A stretch of 11,452 nt of DNA from DATFXF01 sp035258565. Lineage in GTDB: Bacteria > Acidobacteriota > Terriglobia > Acidiferrales > UBA7541. Every line of letters begins with the position of its first letter. Position 1 is the stretch's first letter. The stretch spans positions 1 to 11,452 of the forward strand of contig DATFXF010000264.1 in NCBI GenBank assembly GCA_035258565.1. Direction: 5' to 3'. The translations under genes and the position numbers were made by a program. The notes under the pieces are model-generated. The model was not told where the DNA came from and ran no database searches. It was given only the letters and a program-made list of their open reading frames with translations. This document shows, piece by piece, positions 1 to 5,883 of this stretch.

Positions 1-112
1 CGAACTGCGCCAGTGGGAACACATCTACAACACGGTTCGCCCGCACCAGGCCTTGGGCTATCTCACCCCGCAGCAGTTTCTGCTGCGGGGTGCAGCACCA
101 CGAAAGGAGTGA
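1..112 (+). CDS. Transposase, integrase core C-terminus (partial, runs off the left edge)
   Basis: Only the last 36 residues are present, read from base 2 to a TGA at 110-112. They include NTVRPHQALGYLTPQQFL, the characteristic end of the DDE integrase core of IS3/IS481-type transposases (N..RPH.AL...TP). The full protein would catalyse strand cutting and transfer of its own insertion sequence. The DDE catalytic residues lie outside the window, so activity cannot be judged. The family (IS481 or IS3) is uncertain because both share this tail. The location at the edge of a region full of other remnants fits accessory DNA. Confidence 0.85.
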   Translation, partial: ELRQWEHIYNTVRPHQALGYLTPQQFLLRGAAPRKE

Positions 113-140
113 AGTGTCACCAATCTACTGGACGAGTACA
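1..140 (+). mobile_element. Right end of an IS481/IS3-like insertion sequence (partial)
   Basis: The element contains the transposase tail that stops at 112. The 28 bases after the stop end in ...GAGTACA at 134-140, so the reverse complement would begin TGTACTC. IS481-type inverted repeats commonly begin TGT, so I place the right end near 140. This end is inferred. The left inverted repeat and the target duplication are outside the window or not identifiable. Confidence 0.4.
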
Positions 141-219
141 CAGGCTTGACTTTCAGCTCTGTGTGGCGTACAAACGCCCCACCAAATCCTACCTAAATTT
201 GTTCTGACGGGGGTGAGAC

Positions 220-627
220 ATGAAGCGAATCCTGACCGGCGGGATACTATTGGGGTCTCTGATGCTACTGCAAACCATCCCAGCCCGTGTGGCCCAGGAG
301 AAACCACCGGAGCGATGGCAGGCCGTGGCGGACTTCAAGGTGCTTAGGCTGTGGGACATACGTGAATTAGGCCCGCGCTGGCCGGAAATCGCCATCCTGC
401 AACTGTCAAACGAAAGGCGGAAAGAACTGGAAGACGACTCTTTGGCGTTTCTCAGAAAGTACCAGATCTTCAAGCAAGTCGAAGAAGTGCGAGGTCACTT
501 TGAGCTGCGGCTCCTTAAAGAAAAGAAAGAAAAGGCCGCAGGGAATGAACCATACGTCGTGATAGTGGTTCACGATGAAAGCACTTACGCGGGCTTCGGT
601 GCTTTTGGGGTAGCGAGGATACAGTAG
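220..627 (+). CDS. Small secreted protein of unknown function
   Basis: This is a 135-residue protein that I do not recognise. Residues 1 to about 25 form a clear signal peptide: basic MKR, a hydrophobic core GGILLGSLMLLQ, then an Ala-rich possible cleavage region near ARVAQ. The mature part is charged, with a Lys/Glu-rich stretch (LLKEKKEKAAGNEP, about 98-111) followed by a strongly hydrophobic strand (YVVIVVHDES) and a Gly-rich end. It has no Cys pair and no lipobox. A G-rich Shine-Dalgarno (GGGGG at 209-213, six bases before the ATG) supports the start. It follows the IS end by about 80 bases and converges with the kinase gene. Export to the periplasm is the only inference I would make. Confidence 0.7.
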   Translation: MKRILTGGILLGSLMLLQTIPARVAQEKPPERWQAVADFKVLRLWDIRELGPRWPEIAILQLSNERRKELEDDSLAFLRKYQIFKQVEEVRGHFELRLLKEKKEKAAGNEPYVVIVVHDESTYAGFGAFGVARIQ

Positions 628-704
628 ACAGAACACGCAAAAAACTCCTCCCGACACCAAAGCGCCACACGAGCTAGCGAGATTGTCAGTCCCCGGCAAG
701 GAAC

Positions 705-3056
705 CTAGGGCGGGAAGCCAACACGGCGCAATAGGTCTTGGAAGCGTGGCTCTCCCCGAAGCGGGTCAAAGACCTCATCGACCTTGAGCCAGATCAGGTA
801 TCGGTCGCGCTCGGCGTAGGCACGTTCCAGGGCCGCGAGCGCTTCTTCCTCCTCGCCGAGTGCAGCATGGGTCATCGCGAGCAAGTACGCCGGAACATAG
901 CTCCGCTTGCCCCGCTGGTGCAATTCTTGCAGCACCTTTTTCGCCTCGCTTCTCCTGTTGCCGGCGGCATAGGCCCGCGCCAGCCCCACAACGCGCGCGG
1001 GGTGCCTGGCGGAAAGGGTGACTGCTAGCTCCGATTCGGCGATGGCTGGCTCGTGCATACCCTTAGCGCGGTAACTCTGACCCAGGCAAGCGTGGGCGCC
1101 GTCCGAGTTCGCATCCAACTCCAGAGCCTTTCGGCACTGCTCGATCGCGCGGTCGTACTGGCGGGCAAAGTAAAACGTCCACCCAGTGTTGACGCTGATC
1201 AGCAGTGAAAGCGGGTCCAACTCCTCCGCGCGCCGGACCTCGGTCAGAGCCTGCTCGAACCGTCCCAGCGCTAACAGATAGAAGGAATAGATTCGGTGAG
1301 CTTCCGCATGGTTCGGGTTCAGTGCGAGAGCGCGGTTGATTTCTGTCTCCGCACCCAACCAGTCCCAGTCACCGGACCATCGGATTACCGCCAGCGCGGT
1401 GTGAGCGTGGGTCAGTGTATCGTCCAGCTCCACGGCCTTGAGCGCGTACTCCTTTGCCTTCGGCATCGCCACTTGTGGGGGAAGGTCGGGGGTCGCCCAG
1501 TAGTAATCAGCCAAGCCCGCGTAGCCAGGCGCGTACTTAGGATCGATTCGCACGGCTTGCTCAAAATACTCCCGGGCTTTCCTCCGCTCCTCGGCGGAGC
1601 CTTTGTGCCAGTGGTAGCGACCCTTGAGATAAGCTTCGTAAGCGGCGGACTTGGCCGTCGGAGCCTGGGCGAGTTCTGCCCGCTGTCCTGGGAGTAACTC
1701 CAAAGCCAGCGAGCGTCTAATGCGATCCGCGACCTCCGTTTGCAGGGCAAACACACCCGCCAGATCGCGCTCGTAGCTCTCGGCCCACAGGTGGGTTTGG
1801 TCCTTCACCTGGATCAACTGGGCAGTGATCCGCACACGGTCACCCATGTGGCGCACGCTGCCTTCCAGGATGAAGTCCACACGGAGCTCCCGGCCGATCT
1901 GATCAATGCCTTTGTCAGGGTGTTTGTAGCGCATCGCTGAAGTACGAGCGATCACCCCCAGTCGCCCTGGTTGCATTCCTCCCAACTGCGCAATCATTTC
2001 TTCGGTCAGGCCATCGCTAAAGTAGTCTTTCTCAGGGTCAGCACTCAAGTTTTCAAAAGGCAACACGGCGAGCATGATTTTACCGGCGGGCGCTTGGGCG
2101 CGAGGCCAGAAGTTGCGCCAAGCGAAGTAGGTCACGCTGAAAACCGCGATGAGCGTTATCGCCGCCACTGCCCAGGCGGGCCGCAGCAGTTTCCGGCGGG
2201 GCTGCGGAGCCACACGCGCAGTCTCCAGCAGAGCCAATCTTCGCAAGTCCACCGCCAACTCTTTGGCCGACTGGTAGCGATTTTTTGGCTCTTTTTCTAG
2301 ACACTTTAGGATGATTTCTTCCAGACGCGATGAAATCTTCGGGTTCAGCTGGCTTGGCGGTGTTGGTGGCTGGGTCTGGATGTCGGCAGCCAGCGCCGTC
2401 GCCAACTTGGCTTTAAACGGCCGCCGTCCGGTCCCCATCTCGTAGAGTACCGTACCTGCCGCGTATATATCACTGCGCGTATCTGCCGGCTCGCCTCGCA
2501 GTTGTTCCGGCGCCATGTAAGGCAATGTCCCCGCCGCAACTGCCGTACTGCTTAACTCGTCGGTCGTGGATATCTCACTCACGGGCCGCAAGAGTTTCGC
2601 AAGCCCGAAGTCGAGGACCTTCGCTTGGCCTTTCGGCGTCACCGCGATGTTTCCCGGCTTCAAGTCGCGATGCACAACGCCCTGCTCGTGGGCCTCCTCC
2701 AGCGCTGCGACAATCTGTGTTCCCAGGGTCAGAATCTCCTTTTCAGGCAATGGGCCCGATGCTAGTTGATCGGCTAGGGTCGTTCCGGCGATGTACTCCA
2801 TCACAAGGAAATCGACACCCTCCTGCGTGTCGAAGTCATAGATAGTGCCGATATGAGGGTGATTCAACTTGGCGAGCGCCAGTGCTTCTTTGCGGAACCG
2901 CTTCCGCGTCGCATCATCGGCGAGCCTGCCTGCAGGCAGGACTTTCAGCGCCACATCGCGGTCAAGCCGCTCATCACGTGCGCGATATACCTCACCCATG
3001 CCACCGGCGCCGATCTTTTCGGCGACGCGGTAGTGGCCGAGGGTGTGGCCGATCAT
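705..3056 (-). CDS. Membrane-anchored Ser/Thr protein kinase with TolB-like domain and TPR repeats
   Basis: This 783-residue PknB-type receptor-like kinase phosphorylates protein Ser/Thr residues. The N-terminal kinase domain (about 9-275) is complete: glycine loop GAGGMGEVY (16-24), catalytic Lys38 in VALKV, Glu57, HRD motif with Asp131, Lys133 and Asn136, DFG with Asp149, MAPE at 181-184, and Asp196 and Arg260. One membrane segment follows a basic patch (about 293-313). Residues 326-455 match the TolB-N/adenylate-cyclase-associated domain (VLPFENLSADPEKDYFSDGL, then ILEGSVR and WAESYERD). TPR helices fill about 470-750. The architecture is common in Acidobacteriota, where the TPR part is probably extracytoplasmic and senses or binds partners. 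All catalytic residues are intact, so it should be active. The ATG is supported by family alignment of MIGHTLGHYR; the Shine-Dalgarno is weak. A promoter is proposed at 3080-3108. Confidence 0.96.
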   Translation of the reverse strand: MIGHTLGHYRVAEKIGAGGMGEVYRARDERLDRDVALKVLPAGRLADDATRKRFRKEALALAKLNHPHIGTIYDFDTQEGVDFLVMEYIAGTTLADQLASGPLPEKEILTLGTQIVAALEEAHEQGVVHRDLKPGNIAVTPKGQAKVLDFGLAKLLRPVSEISTTDELSSTAVAAGTLPYMAPEQLRGEPADTRSDIYAAGTVLYEMGTGRRPFKAKLATALAADIQTQPPTPPSQLNPKISSRLEEIILKCLEKEPKNRYQSAKELAVDLRRLALLETARVAPQPRRKLLRPAWAVAAITLIAVFSVTYFAWRNFWPRAQAPAGKIMLAVLPFENLSADPEKDYFSDGLTEEMIAQLGGMQPGRLGVIARTSAMRYKHPDKGIDQIGRELRVDFILEGSVRHMGDRVRITAQLIQVKDQTHLWAESYERDLAGVFALQTEVADRIRRSLALELLPGQRAELAQAPTAKSAAYEAYLKGRYHWHKGSAEERRKAREYFEQAVRIDPKYAPGYAGLADYYWATPDLPPQVAMPKAKEYALKAVELDDTLTHAHTALAVIRWSGDWDWLGAETEINRALALNPNHAEAHRIYSFYLLALGRFEQALTEVRRAEELDPLSLLISVNTGWTFYFARQYDRAIEQCRKALELDANSDGAHACLGQSYRAKGMHEPAIAESELAVTLSARHPARVVGLARAYAAGNRRSEAKKVLQELHQRGKRSYVPAYLLAMTHAALGEEEEALAALERAYAERDRYLIWLKVDEVFDPLRGEPRFQDLLRRVGFPP

Positions 3057-3079
3057 GGAGGAATCTGCCCTTGGCGAGC

Positions 3080-3108
3080 ATGCTACGCGGCACGTGCAGT
3101 CCAGTCAA
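3080..3108 (-). promoter_or_regulatory. Candidate sigma70-type promoter of the intact kinase gene
   Basis: On the minus strand the -35 box is TTGACT (3108-3103), the spacer is 17 bases and the -10 box is TAGCAT (3085-3080, four of six consensus bases). The -10 ends 23 bases before the ATG, giving a short leader. The same layout recurs before the truncated kinase at 3450-3478, which raises confidence. Confidence 0.5.
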
Positions 3109-3449
3109 CGCGCACTGCGTATTCGCTCTCGGAAGCCAGCTCTTCTACTTTGAGCGTGCCGAAATGATTAGGTTTTGAGCAGCTATACGAGGGCGTGCTC
3201 CGGCTCAACTACGTGGCTGCCGCGGCCATAGCCGCGCTGATTCATTCGCTGGAACGCTTCACCAGTTTTCGGATCTGCTCGGCGCTGTGGCTTTCGCAGA
3301 ATGGGCAGAAAGCCTCGAATAATTCTCCTGCACCTTTCGCGCGGAGGGGTGAGTGTGCTCGAACGGAGCAGAAATAGAGGAAAAAGAAAAGGAAAAAACC
3401 GCTTGACACGGCCGGCGTCCTTAGAGATGAGTCACTACCACAATGTGAG

Positions 3450-3478
3450 TTGACTTGCCACCAGGTGCGCCCTAGGAG
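3450..3478 (+). promoter_or_regulatory. Candidate promoter of the truncated kinase, matching the one at 3080-3108
   Basis: TTGACT at 3450-3455 is followed after exactly 17 bases by TAGGAG at 3473-3478. The -35 is good but the -10 is poor (three of six), so this copy may be decayed. Its value lies in the match of position and spacing with the intact gene's promoter. Confidence 0.3.
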
Positions 3479-3508
3479 GATACTCACCAACGCGTTGGTT
3501 CTCTTTCC

Positions 3509-3697
3509 ATGATCGGCCAAACAGTCTCTCACTACCGCGTCCTGGAGAAGCTGGGCGGCGGCGGGATGGGTGCTGTTTATAAAGCCGAGGATACAAACCT
3601 TGGCCGTCCCGTGGCCTTGAAGTTTTTGCCTGAAGAACTTTCCAAGGACCCGCACGCGGTGGGCGCCGGTACTGGTGAGGTGCTGTTTTGCTCTTGA
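3509..3697 (+). pseudogene. Truncated Ser/Thr protein kinase (N-terminal lobe only)
   Basis: The reading frame encodes 62 residues. The first 51 or so are a clear PknB-type kinase start: MIGQTVSHYRVLEKL, glycine loop GGGGMGAVY, catalytic Lys in VALKFLPEELSKDPHA. At about base 3660 kinase similarity ends abruptly and an unrelated 11-residue tail runs to the stop. The HRD and DFG motifs and everything downstream are absent, so no kinase can be made. It resembles the intact kinase encoded divergently from 3056, but differences such as LPEEL for LPAGR show a diverged paralogue, not a recent copy. A deletion or insertion at about 3660 is the likely cause. Confidence 0.85.
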
Positions 3698-3716
3698 AAC
3701 AGTTTCAGAAGTTTTT
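3693..3716 (+). terminator. Weak candidate intrinsic terminator
   Basis: An A/T-rich stem (TTGAAA at 3694-3699 with TTTCA at 3703-3707, three-base loop, bulge) is followed by GTTTTTC at 3711-3717. It overlaps the end of the truncated kinase frame. The stem is weak, so the call is tentative. Confidence 0.25.
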
Positions 3717-3882
3717 CGTGTGATTACGGAACGGGGATAATCTCCGGGCCTGTGCGCACTTCTCGCTTGACTCACTCCCCCAACGAGAGTAAGTTCATGC
3801 CATTCCGCAGGGCCACTCCACACAAGTAGATAGACCCGCAACACTGTAAGGTACAGTTCGAGAGTTCGGAGGTGCGCGTCGC

Positions 3883-4089
3883 ATGACCGTTCAAGCCTAC
3901 TGCCCCTACTGCGAAAAGACCGTGAGCGCATATACGCTCTTGGGTGGAGATGAACTTCGGCTCGCGTTGGACAGCAACGGCGATATTCAGGTAATGCACA
4001 CTCCTGGGCCTGGGGATCACATCTGGCGCTTGAACAGACAGGAAAAGGAGCATTTGCACAGCGCCTTTTCCCTCTACTCTCTCGGCTGA
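3883..4089 (+). CDS. Small protein with a CPYC metal-binding-like motif, function unknown
   Basis: The predicted protein has 68 residues with a CxxC pair at Cys7 and Cys10 (AYCPYCEK), as at the start of many small zinc-ribbon proteins. No second Cys pair exists; His39, His46, His57 and His59 could complete a metal site, but this is speculation. No signal peptide or membrane segment is visible, so it is probably cytoplasmic. GGAGG at 3868-3872 lies ten bases before the ATG, slightly far but usable. The gene stands alone between the kinase relic and the pilin gene. The reverse strand is open over the same bases, but its frame runs straight through the kinase relic and looks like a chance frame. 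Confidence 0.55.
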   Translation: MTVQAYCPYCEKTVSAYTLLGGDELRLALDSNGDIQVMHTPGPGDHIWRLNRQEKEHLHSAFSLYSLG

Positions 4090-4229
4090 TCTCCGCTGCG
4101 GTGCCGCGTCTCAGCCCGTGTACTCATGAGGCTGTCCTCAAATCAGGTGTTCTCGAAACAGCTAAGAAATTGACTTTGGTACTTCCGTACTGTCCCCGTG
4201 TGACGACCGGCCCATTGAAGGGGCTCTGA

Positions 4230-4271
4230 ATCCCAACTAGGCTGGTGCATATCCGGGCCAGCGCCTGGGAT
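4230..4271 (+). promoter_or_regulatory. Possible hairpin in the leader of the pilin gene
   Basis: ATCCCA (4230-4235) can pair with TGGGAT (4266-4271), and within it CTGG (4242-4245) with CCAG (4258-4261), extended by one or two pairs across a bulge. It lies 20 bases before the pilin ATG, ahead of the ribosome site. It does not match any riboswitch class that I can recognise, including the c-di-GMP aptamers often found near pilin genes. Confidence 0.2.
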
Positions 4272-4291
4272 CAAATTACTGCCGAGAGGTA

Positions 4292-4471
4292 ATGAAAATG
4301 AAACAATTGGCATTGCGGCTGTGGCGTGAGGAGGCGGGACAGGACCTGACCGAGTACGCGTTGCTAATGGTTCTGATCGCTTTGGCTTCGATTGTGGCCA
4401 TGAAGAACTTGGCCGGAGCGATCAGCAACGTCTATACGAACGCCGCGAGCAATCTCAGTTCGCAAACCTAG
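4292..4471 (+). CDS. Flp/Fap-type type IVb pilin precursor
   Basis: The 59-residue protein starts at ATG 4292 behind GAGAGG (4284-4289). It has the layout of a Flp pilin: a short basic leader (MKMKQLALRLWREEAG), a G|Q processing site after Gly16, then QDLTEYALLMVLIALASIV with Glu at +5 and Tyr at +6 of the mature protein, as the prepilin peptidase and pilus assembly require. The hydrophobic helix runs to about residue 37, and a small polar tail ends ...NAASNLSSQT. The mature subunit would be about 43 residues. Flp pilins polymerise into Tad pili for surface attachment. No tad assembly gene is in the window, so this is an orphan or satellite copy that would need machinery encoded elsewhere. 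An IS110-family remnant begins immediately after the stop codon. Confidence 0.9.
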   Translation: MKMKQLALRLWREEAGQDLTEYALLMVLIALASIVAMKNLAGAISNVYTNAASNLSSQT

Positions 4472-4476
4472 TCTTC

Positions 4477-4704
4477 GGGAGGGGCACAAGCAAGCTGGGA
4501 CGGACGGCGCTGGTGCAATGCGCGCTCATCGCCAAACGCTACAGCCCCTATCTAGCGAACTACACATGCGCAGCCGGCCCGGAGCCGGCCGCGCCATCAT
4601 CTGCCCTGGCCCGCAAATTCCTGGGCATCATCTATCGCACGCTGAAGTACAACTGGGTCTTTGAGGACTTCCCGAACTTCGCCTTGAAGCAGGCTGAAGC
4701 GTGA
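4477..4704 (+). pseudogene. IS110-family transposase, C-terminal remnant with frameshifts
   Basis: The conceptual product gives GRGTSKLGRTALVQCALIAK, then RYSPYLANY, then ALARKFLGIIYRTLKYNWVF and EDFPNF. This is the C-terminal region of IS110-type transposases (Tnp20 domain and tail). Between them the reading frame is wrong, but bases 4566-4601 read MRSRPGAGRAII in the next frame, which is the expected linking segment (RRG.G.AI..ARK). The frame is lost near 4564 and restored by an extra T at 4602. The N-terminal DEDD RuvC-like domain is missing and similarity starts within a few bases of the pilin stop codon. The remnant cannot encode an active enzyme. Confidence 0.8.
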
Positions 4705-4752
4705 AAAGACTTCCGTCAAAGACGGAGTAGACAAACATCATAGGAGGACATG

Positions 4753-4944
4753 ATGGCCCAGTGGCAGTACCGATTCGAGGTGCTCGACCTTGTATCGAGC
4801 GACCAGTCATTGGATGAGAGCCAGAAGCAATTGAATGCCTGGGGCGAAGCCAGATGGGAAGTCGTGTCGCTAGTCCCGAAGATGGGCAACGGTGAGTCTT
4901 GGTGCTTGGCCTTGTTGAAAAGAACGGCTGCCCGGTCAAGCTAA
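4753..4944 (+). CDS. DUF4177-like small protein
   Basis: The 63-residue protein has the DUF4177 pattern: WQYRFEVLDL at the start, a helix ending LNAWGEARWEVVSLVP (family form: LN.lG.eGWElVsv), and a final strand WCLALLKR. Function is unknown for the family; members are small, soluble and often next to mobile or regulatory genes. Two ATGs are adjacent at 4750 and 4753. AGGAGG at 4742-4747 leaves two bases before the first and five before the second, so I choose 4753. The typical Gly of the GWE motif is Arg here (ARWEVV). It lies just after the IS110 remnant, with a small hairpin (4712-4726) between. Confidence 0.75.
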   Translation: MAQWQYRFEVLDLVSSDQSLDESQKQLNAWGEARWEVVSLVPKMGNGESWCLALLKRTAARSS

Positions 4945-4972
4945 AAGACCCCACTACCCTAAGTCCAGTTGC

Positions 4973-4997
4973 GACCGGCTGCGAGGCAGCCCCGGTC
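4973..4997 (+). terminator. Strong hairpin after the DUF4177-like gene, possible terminator
   Basis: GGCTGC (4977-4982) pairs with GCAGCC (4986-4991) around a GAG loop. GACC (4973-4976) pairs with GGTC (4994-4997) outside a two-base bulge. The ten-pair stem starts 28 bases after the stop codon. It is followed by ACAAAACG, not a T-run, so it may slow or terminate transcription only with help. Confidence 0.3.
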
Positions 4998-5090
4998 ACA
5001 AAACGTAGTGTGCGGTCCCGGCGGGCCGAAGACGCCGCGCCGCCAAGTGTCCAGCAACGAGGAAGCCCACAGTATAATACGGGGAGGCGA

Positions 5091-5237
5091 ATGGGGCCTT
5101 CTGCGTCGCAACCTGCCCCAAGTGCTGCGGGCAATTCCGGTTGGTCTGGCGGATTGGCAAGCTGGCGCTGTACATGTCCGATGTGCGCTCAGAGTTTGAA
5201 CAGGTTGCAGTCGAGGTCTCCTGCGTGGCCCGATTGA
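5091..5237 (+). pseudogene. Possible frameshifted small zinc-ribbon protein
   Basis: GGGGAGG (5081-5087) lies three bases before ATG 5091, and a perfect TATAAT sits at 5073-5078. From the ATG one frame reads MGPSA... and ends at TGA 5235-5237 after CTCPMCAQSLNRLQS. Bases 5096-5173 read a more protein-like stretch in a second frame: AFCVATCPKCCGQFRLVWRI then GKLALY. Joined by two shifts that cancel (about 5094 and 5168), they give a roughly 48-residue protein with two CPxC knuckles (CPKC and CPMC), the spacing expected of a zinc ribbon. This is a reconstruction. Chance cannot be excluded for so short a segment. Confidence 0.3.
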
Positions 5238-5506
5238 CAAGGCCCATCCAGCCTGAGCTACGGAAACTGAAAAATTCTGTGTGCGCACGGGTAAGCGCAA
5301 ATGAACCCCGCCCGGCTTTGTGGCTGCTTGGATCGGTTGTGGCCGTCTCAAGAGTTGGTGCACAATTTGGTGCACACCTAGATCAACGTGGCCCGCTGTC
5401 CGTCGCAGTACATACCATCTCGAAAGTGGCGCAAGGCCTGCAGTTGCAGCACTTGCAGTTAGACGCGATGACTCATCGCAACAAGTCGCAAGCGCCCCGG
5501 TGACAA

Positions 5507-5551
5507 CTGATAAGGGTGAGGTCGGTTGTTCGAGTCAACCCAGGCCCACCA
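5507..5551 (+). tRNA. 3' half of a tRNA-Ile(GAU) gene; candidate attachment-site remnant
   Basis: The segment begins with the anticodon loop CTGATAA (5507-5513, anticodon GAT at 5509-5511). It continues with the 3' anticodon stem GGGTG, the variable loop AGGTC, a perfect T-arm (GGTTG, loop TTCGAGT, CAACC at 5524-5540), the 3' acceptor strand CAGGCCC, discriminator A and encoded CCA (5549-5551). All match bacterial tRNA-Ile(GAU). The bases just before (GACAA) cannot pair with GGGTG, and no GGGCCTG-TAGCTCAG 5' half lies within 120 bases upstream. It is therefore not a functional tRNA. A break in the anticodon loop with an intact 3' half is typical of the displaced attachment site left when a tyrosine recombinase integrates an element into a tRNA gene. 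Confidence 0.85.
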
Positions 5552-5801
5552 GATCTTTCAACTACTTGCGAATGTACGTTGGCCTCAGCAGGCTTGTGTT
5601 GCAGGCTGCTGTAATCCGCATTGAGGTGCGCTCCAAAGCCCCCCCTGCGACGGCATGCGGGCATTACGATTCGCGGTTTGACTCGAAGCGCGGCCGAAGC
5701 GCATACGACCCGTGCCGTTTCATCGCGGCGAGGAGGCAACATCCAGTAGGTGATAAGGTTTTGTCCTGGACCGCGCGCACTCTGGCTTTGAAGAGCGCGA
5801 A

Positions 5802-5819
5802 GGAGGGCTCCCGCCCTCT
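5802..5819 (-). terminator. Hairpin downstream of ridA, possible terminator
   Basis: GAGGGC (5803-5808) and GCCCTC (5813-5818) form a perfect six-pair stem with a four-base loop, extended by one G-T pair. It lies about 65 bases after the ridA stop codon on the transcribed strand. The following bases (TCCTTCGCGCTCTTC) are only mildly T-rich, so it is a weak intrinsic terminator at best. Confidence 0.3.
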
Positions 5820-5883
5820 CCGACGAACAATTGATGCAGGTGGGGTTGGATATAAGTTGTGTCGCAACTCTGGACGAGTGCGG

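Larger units (their letters stand above)
3057..3508. other. Intergenic region between two divergent kinase starts
   Basis: About 450 bases separate the intact kinase (minus) and the truncated kinase start (plus). I see no convincing gene. The two ends resemble each other when one is reverse complemented: both have TTGACT, a 17-base gap, a TAG-starting hexamer, a C(T/A)C(A/G)CCAA segment and then a pyrimidine-rich run before ATGATCGGCC. The centre contains a purine-rich tract (about 3362-3399, plus strand) and a TTGACA at 3403-3408 without a good -10 partner. On the minus strand, 3242 to about 3350 reads as a short Cys-containing peptide (AFCPFCESHSAEQ...) without a start or ribosome site; it may be a gene relic or chance. 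Confidence 0.6.
5238..5883. other. Gene-poor region around the tRNA-Ile fragment
   Basis: About 650 bases carry no coding region that I can support. Long open frames exist on both strands, but their conceptual products are Arg/Ala/Ser-rich, lack recognisable motifs, and run through the tRNA fragment or antisense to ridA. The recognisable items are the tRNA-Ile 3' half (5507-5551) and a hairpin at 5802-5819. No integrase catalytic motifs are visible next to the fragment. Confidence 0.6.

Noticed and set aside
2925..2940. Perfect 16-base palindrome CCTGCCTGCAGGCAGG inside the kinase gene
   Set aside because: It encodes the normal VLPAGRLAD stretch of this kinase family; a regulatory role there has no support.
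3242..3931. Long minus-strand open frame across the kinase relic
   Set aside because: It runs antisense to the recognisable kinase start and the CPYC gene, has no ribosome site, and its product is low-quality sequence. Only its last part (AFCPFCESHSAEQ) looks protein-like, and that lacks a start.
4090..4291. c-di-GMP riboswitch before the pilin gene
   Set aside because: The conserved aptamer core sequences are not present; only a weak generic hairpin is seen.
4712..4726. Small hairpin TCCGTC-AAA-GACGGA between the IS110 relic and the DUF4177-like gene
   Set aside because: There is no T-run on the coding strand. It might act on the minus strand, where TTTT follows, but no minus-strand gene is nearby; it could also be an IS end.
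5141..5503. Open frame that could be the tail of a tyrosine integrase next to the attachment site
   Set aside because: No Arg, HxxR or catalytic Tyr motifs can be seen, and composition is unlike a conserved protein; only the small zinc-ribbon reading near its start has any support.
5434..5551. AGGCCTG at 5434-5440 as the 5' acceptor strand of the tRNA-Ile, giving a long or intron-containing tRNA
   Set aside because: It pairs with only six of seven bases, the span is 118 bases, and no D-arm or 5' anticodon stem follows. A GGGCCTGT at about 3747 likewise lacks the TAGCTCAG D-arm sequence.
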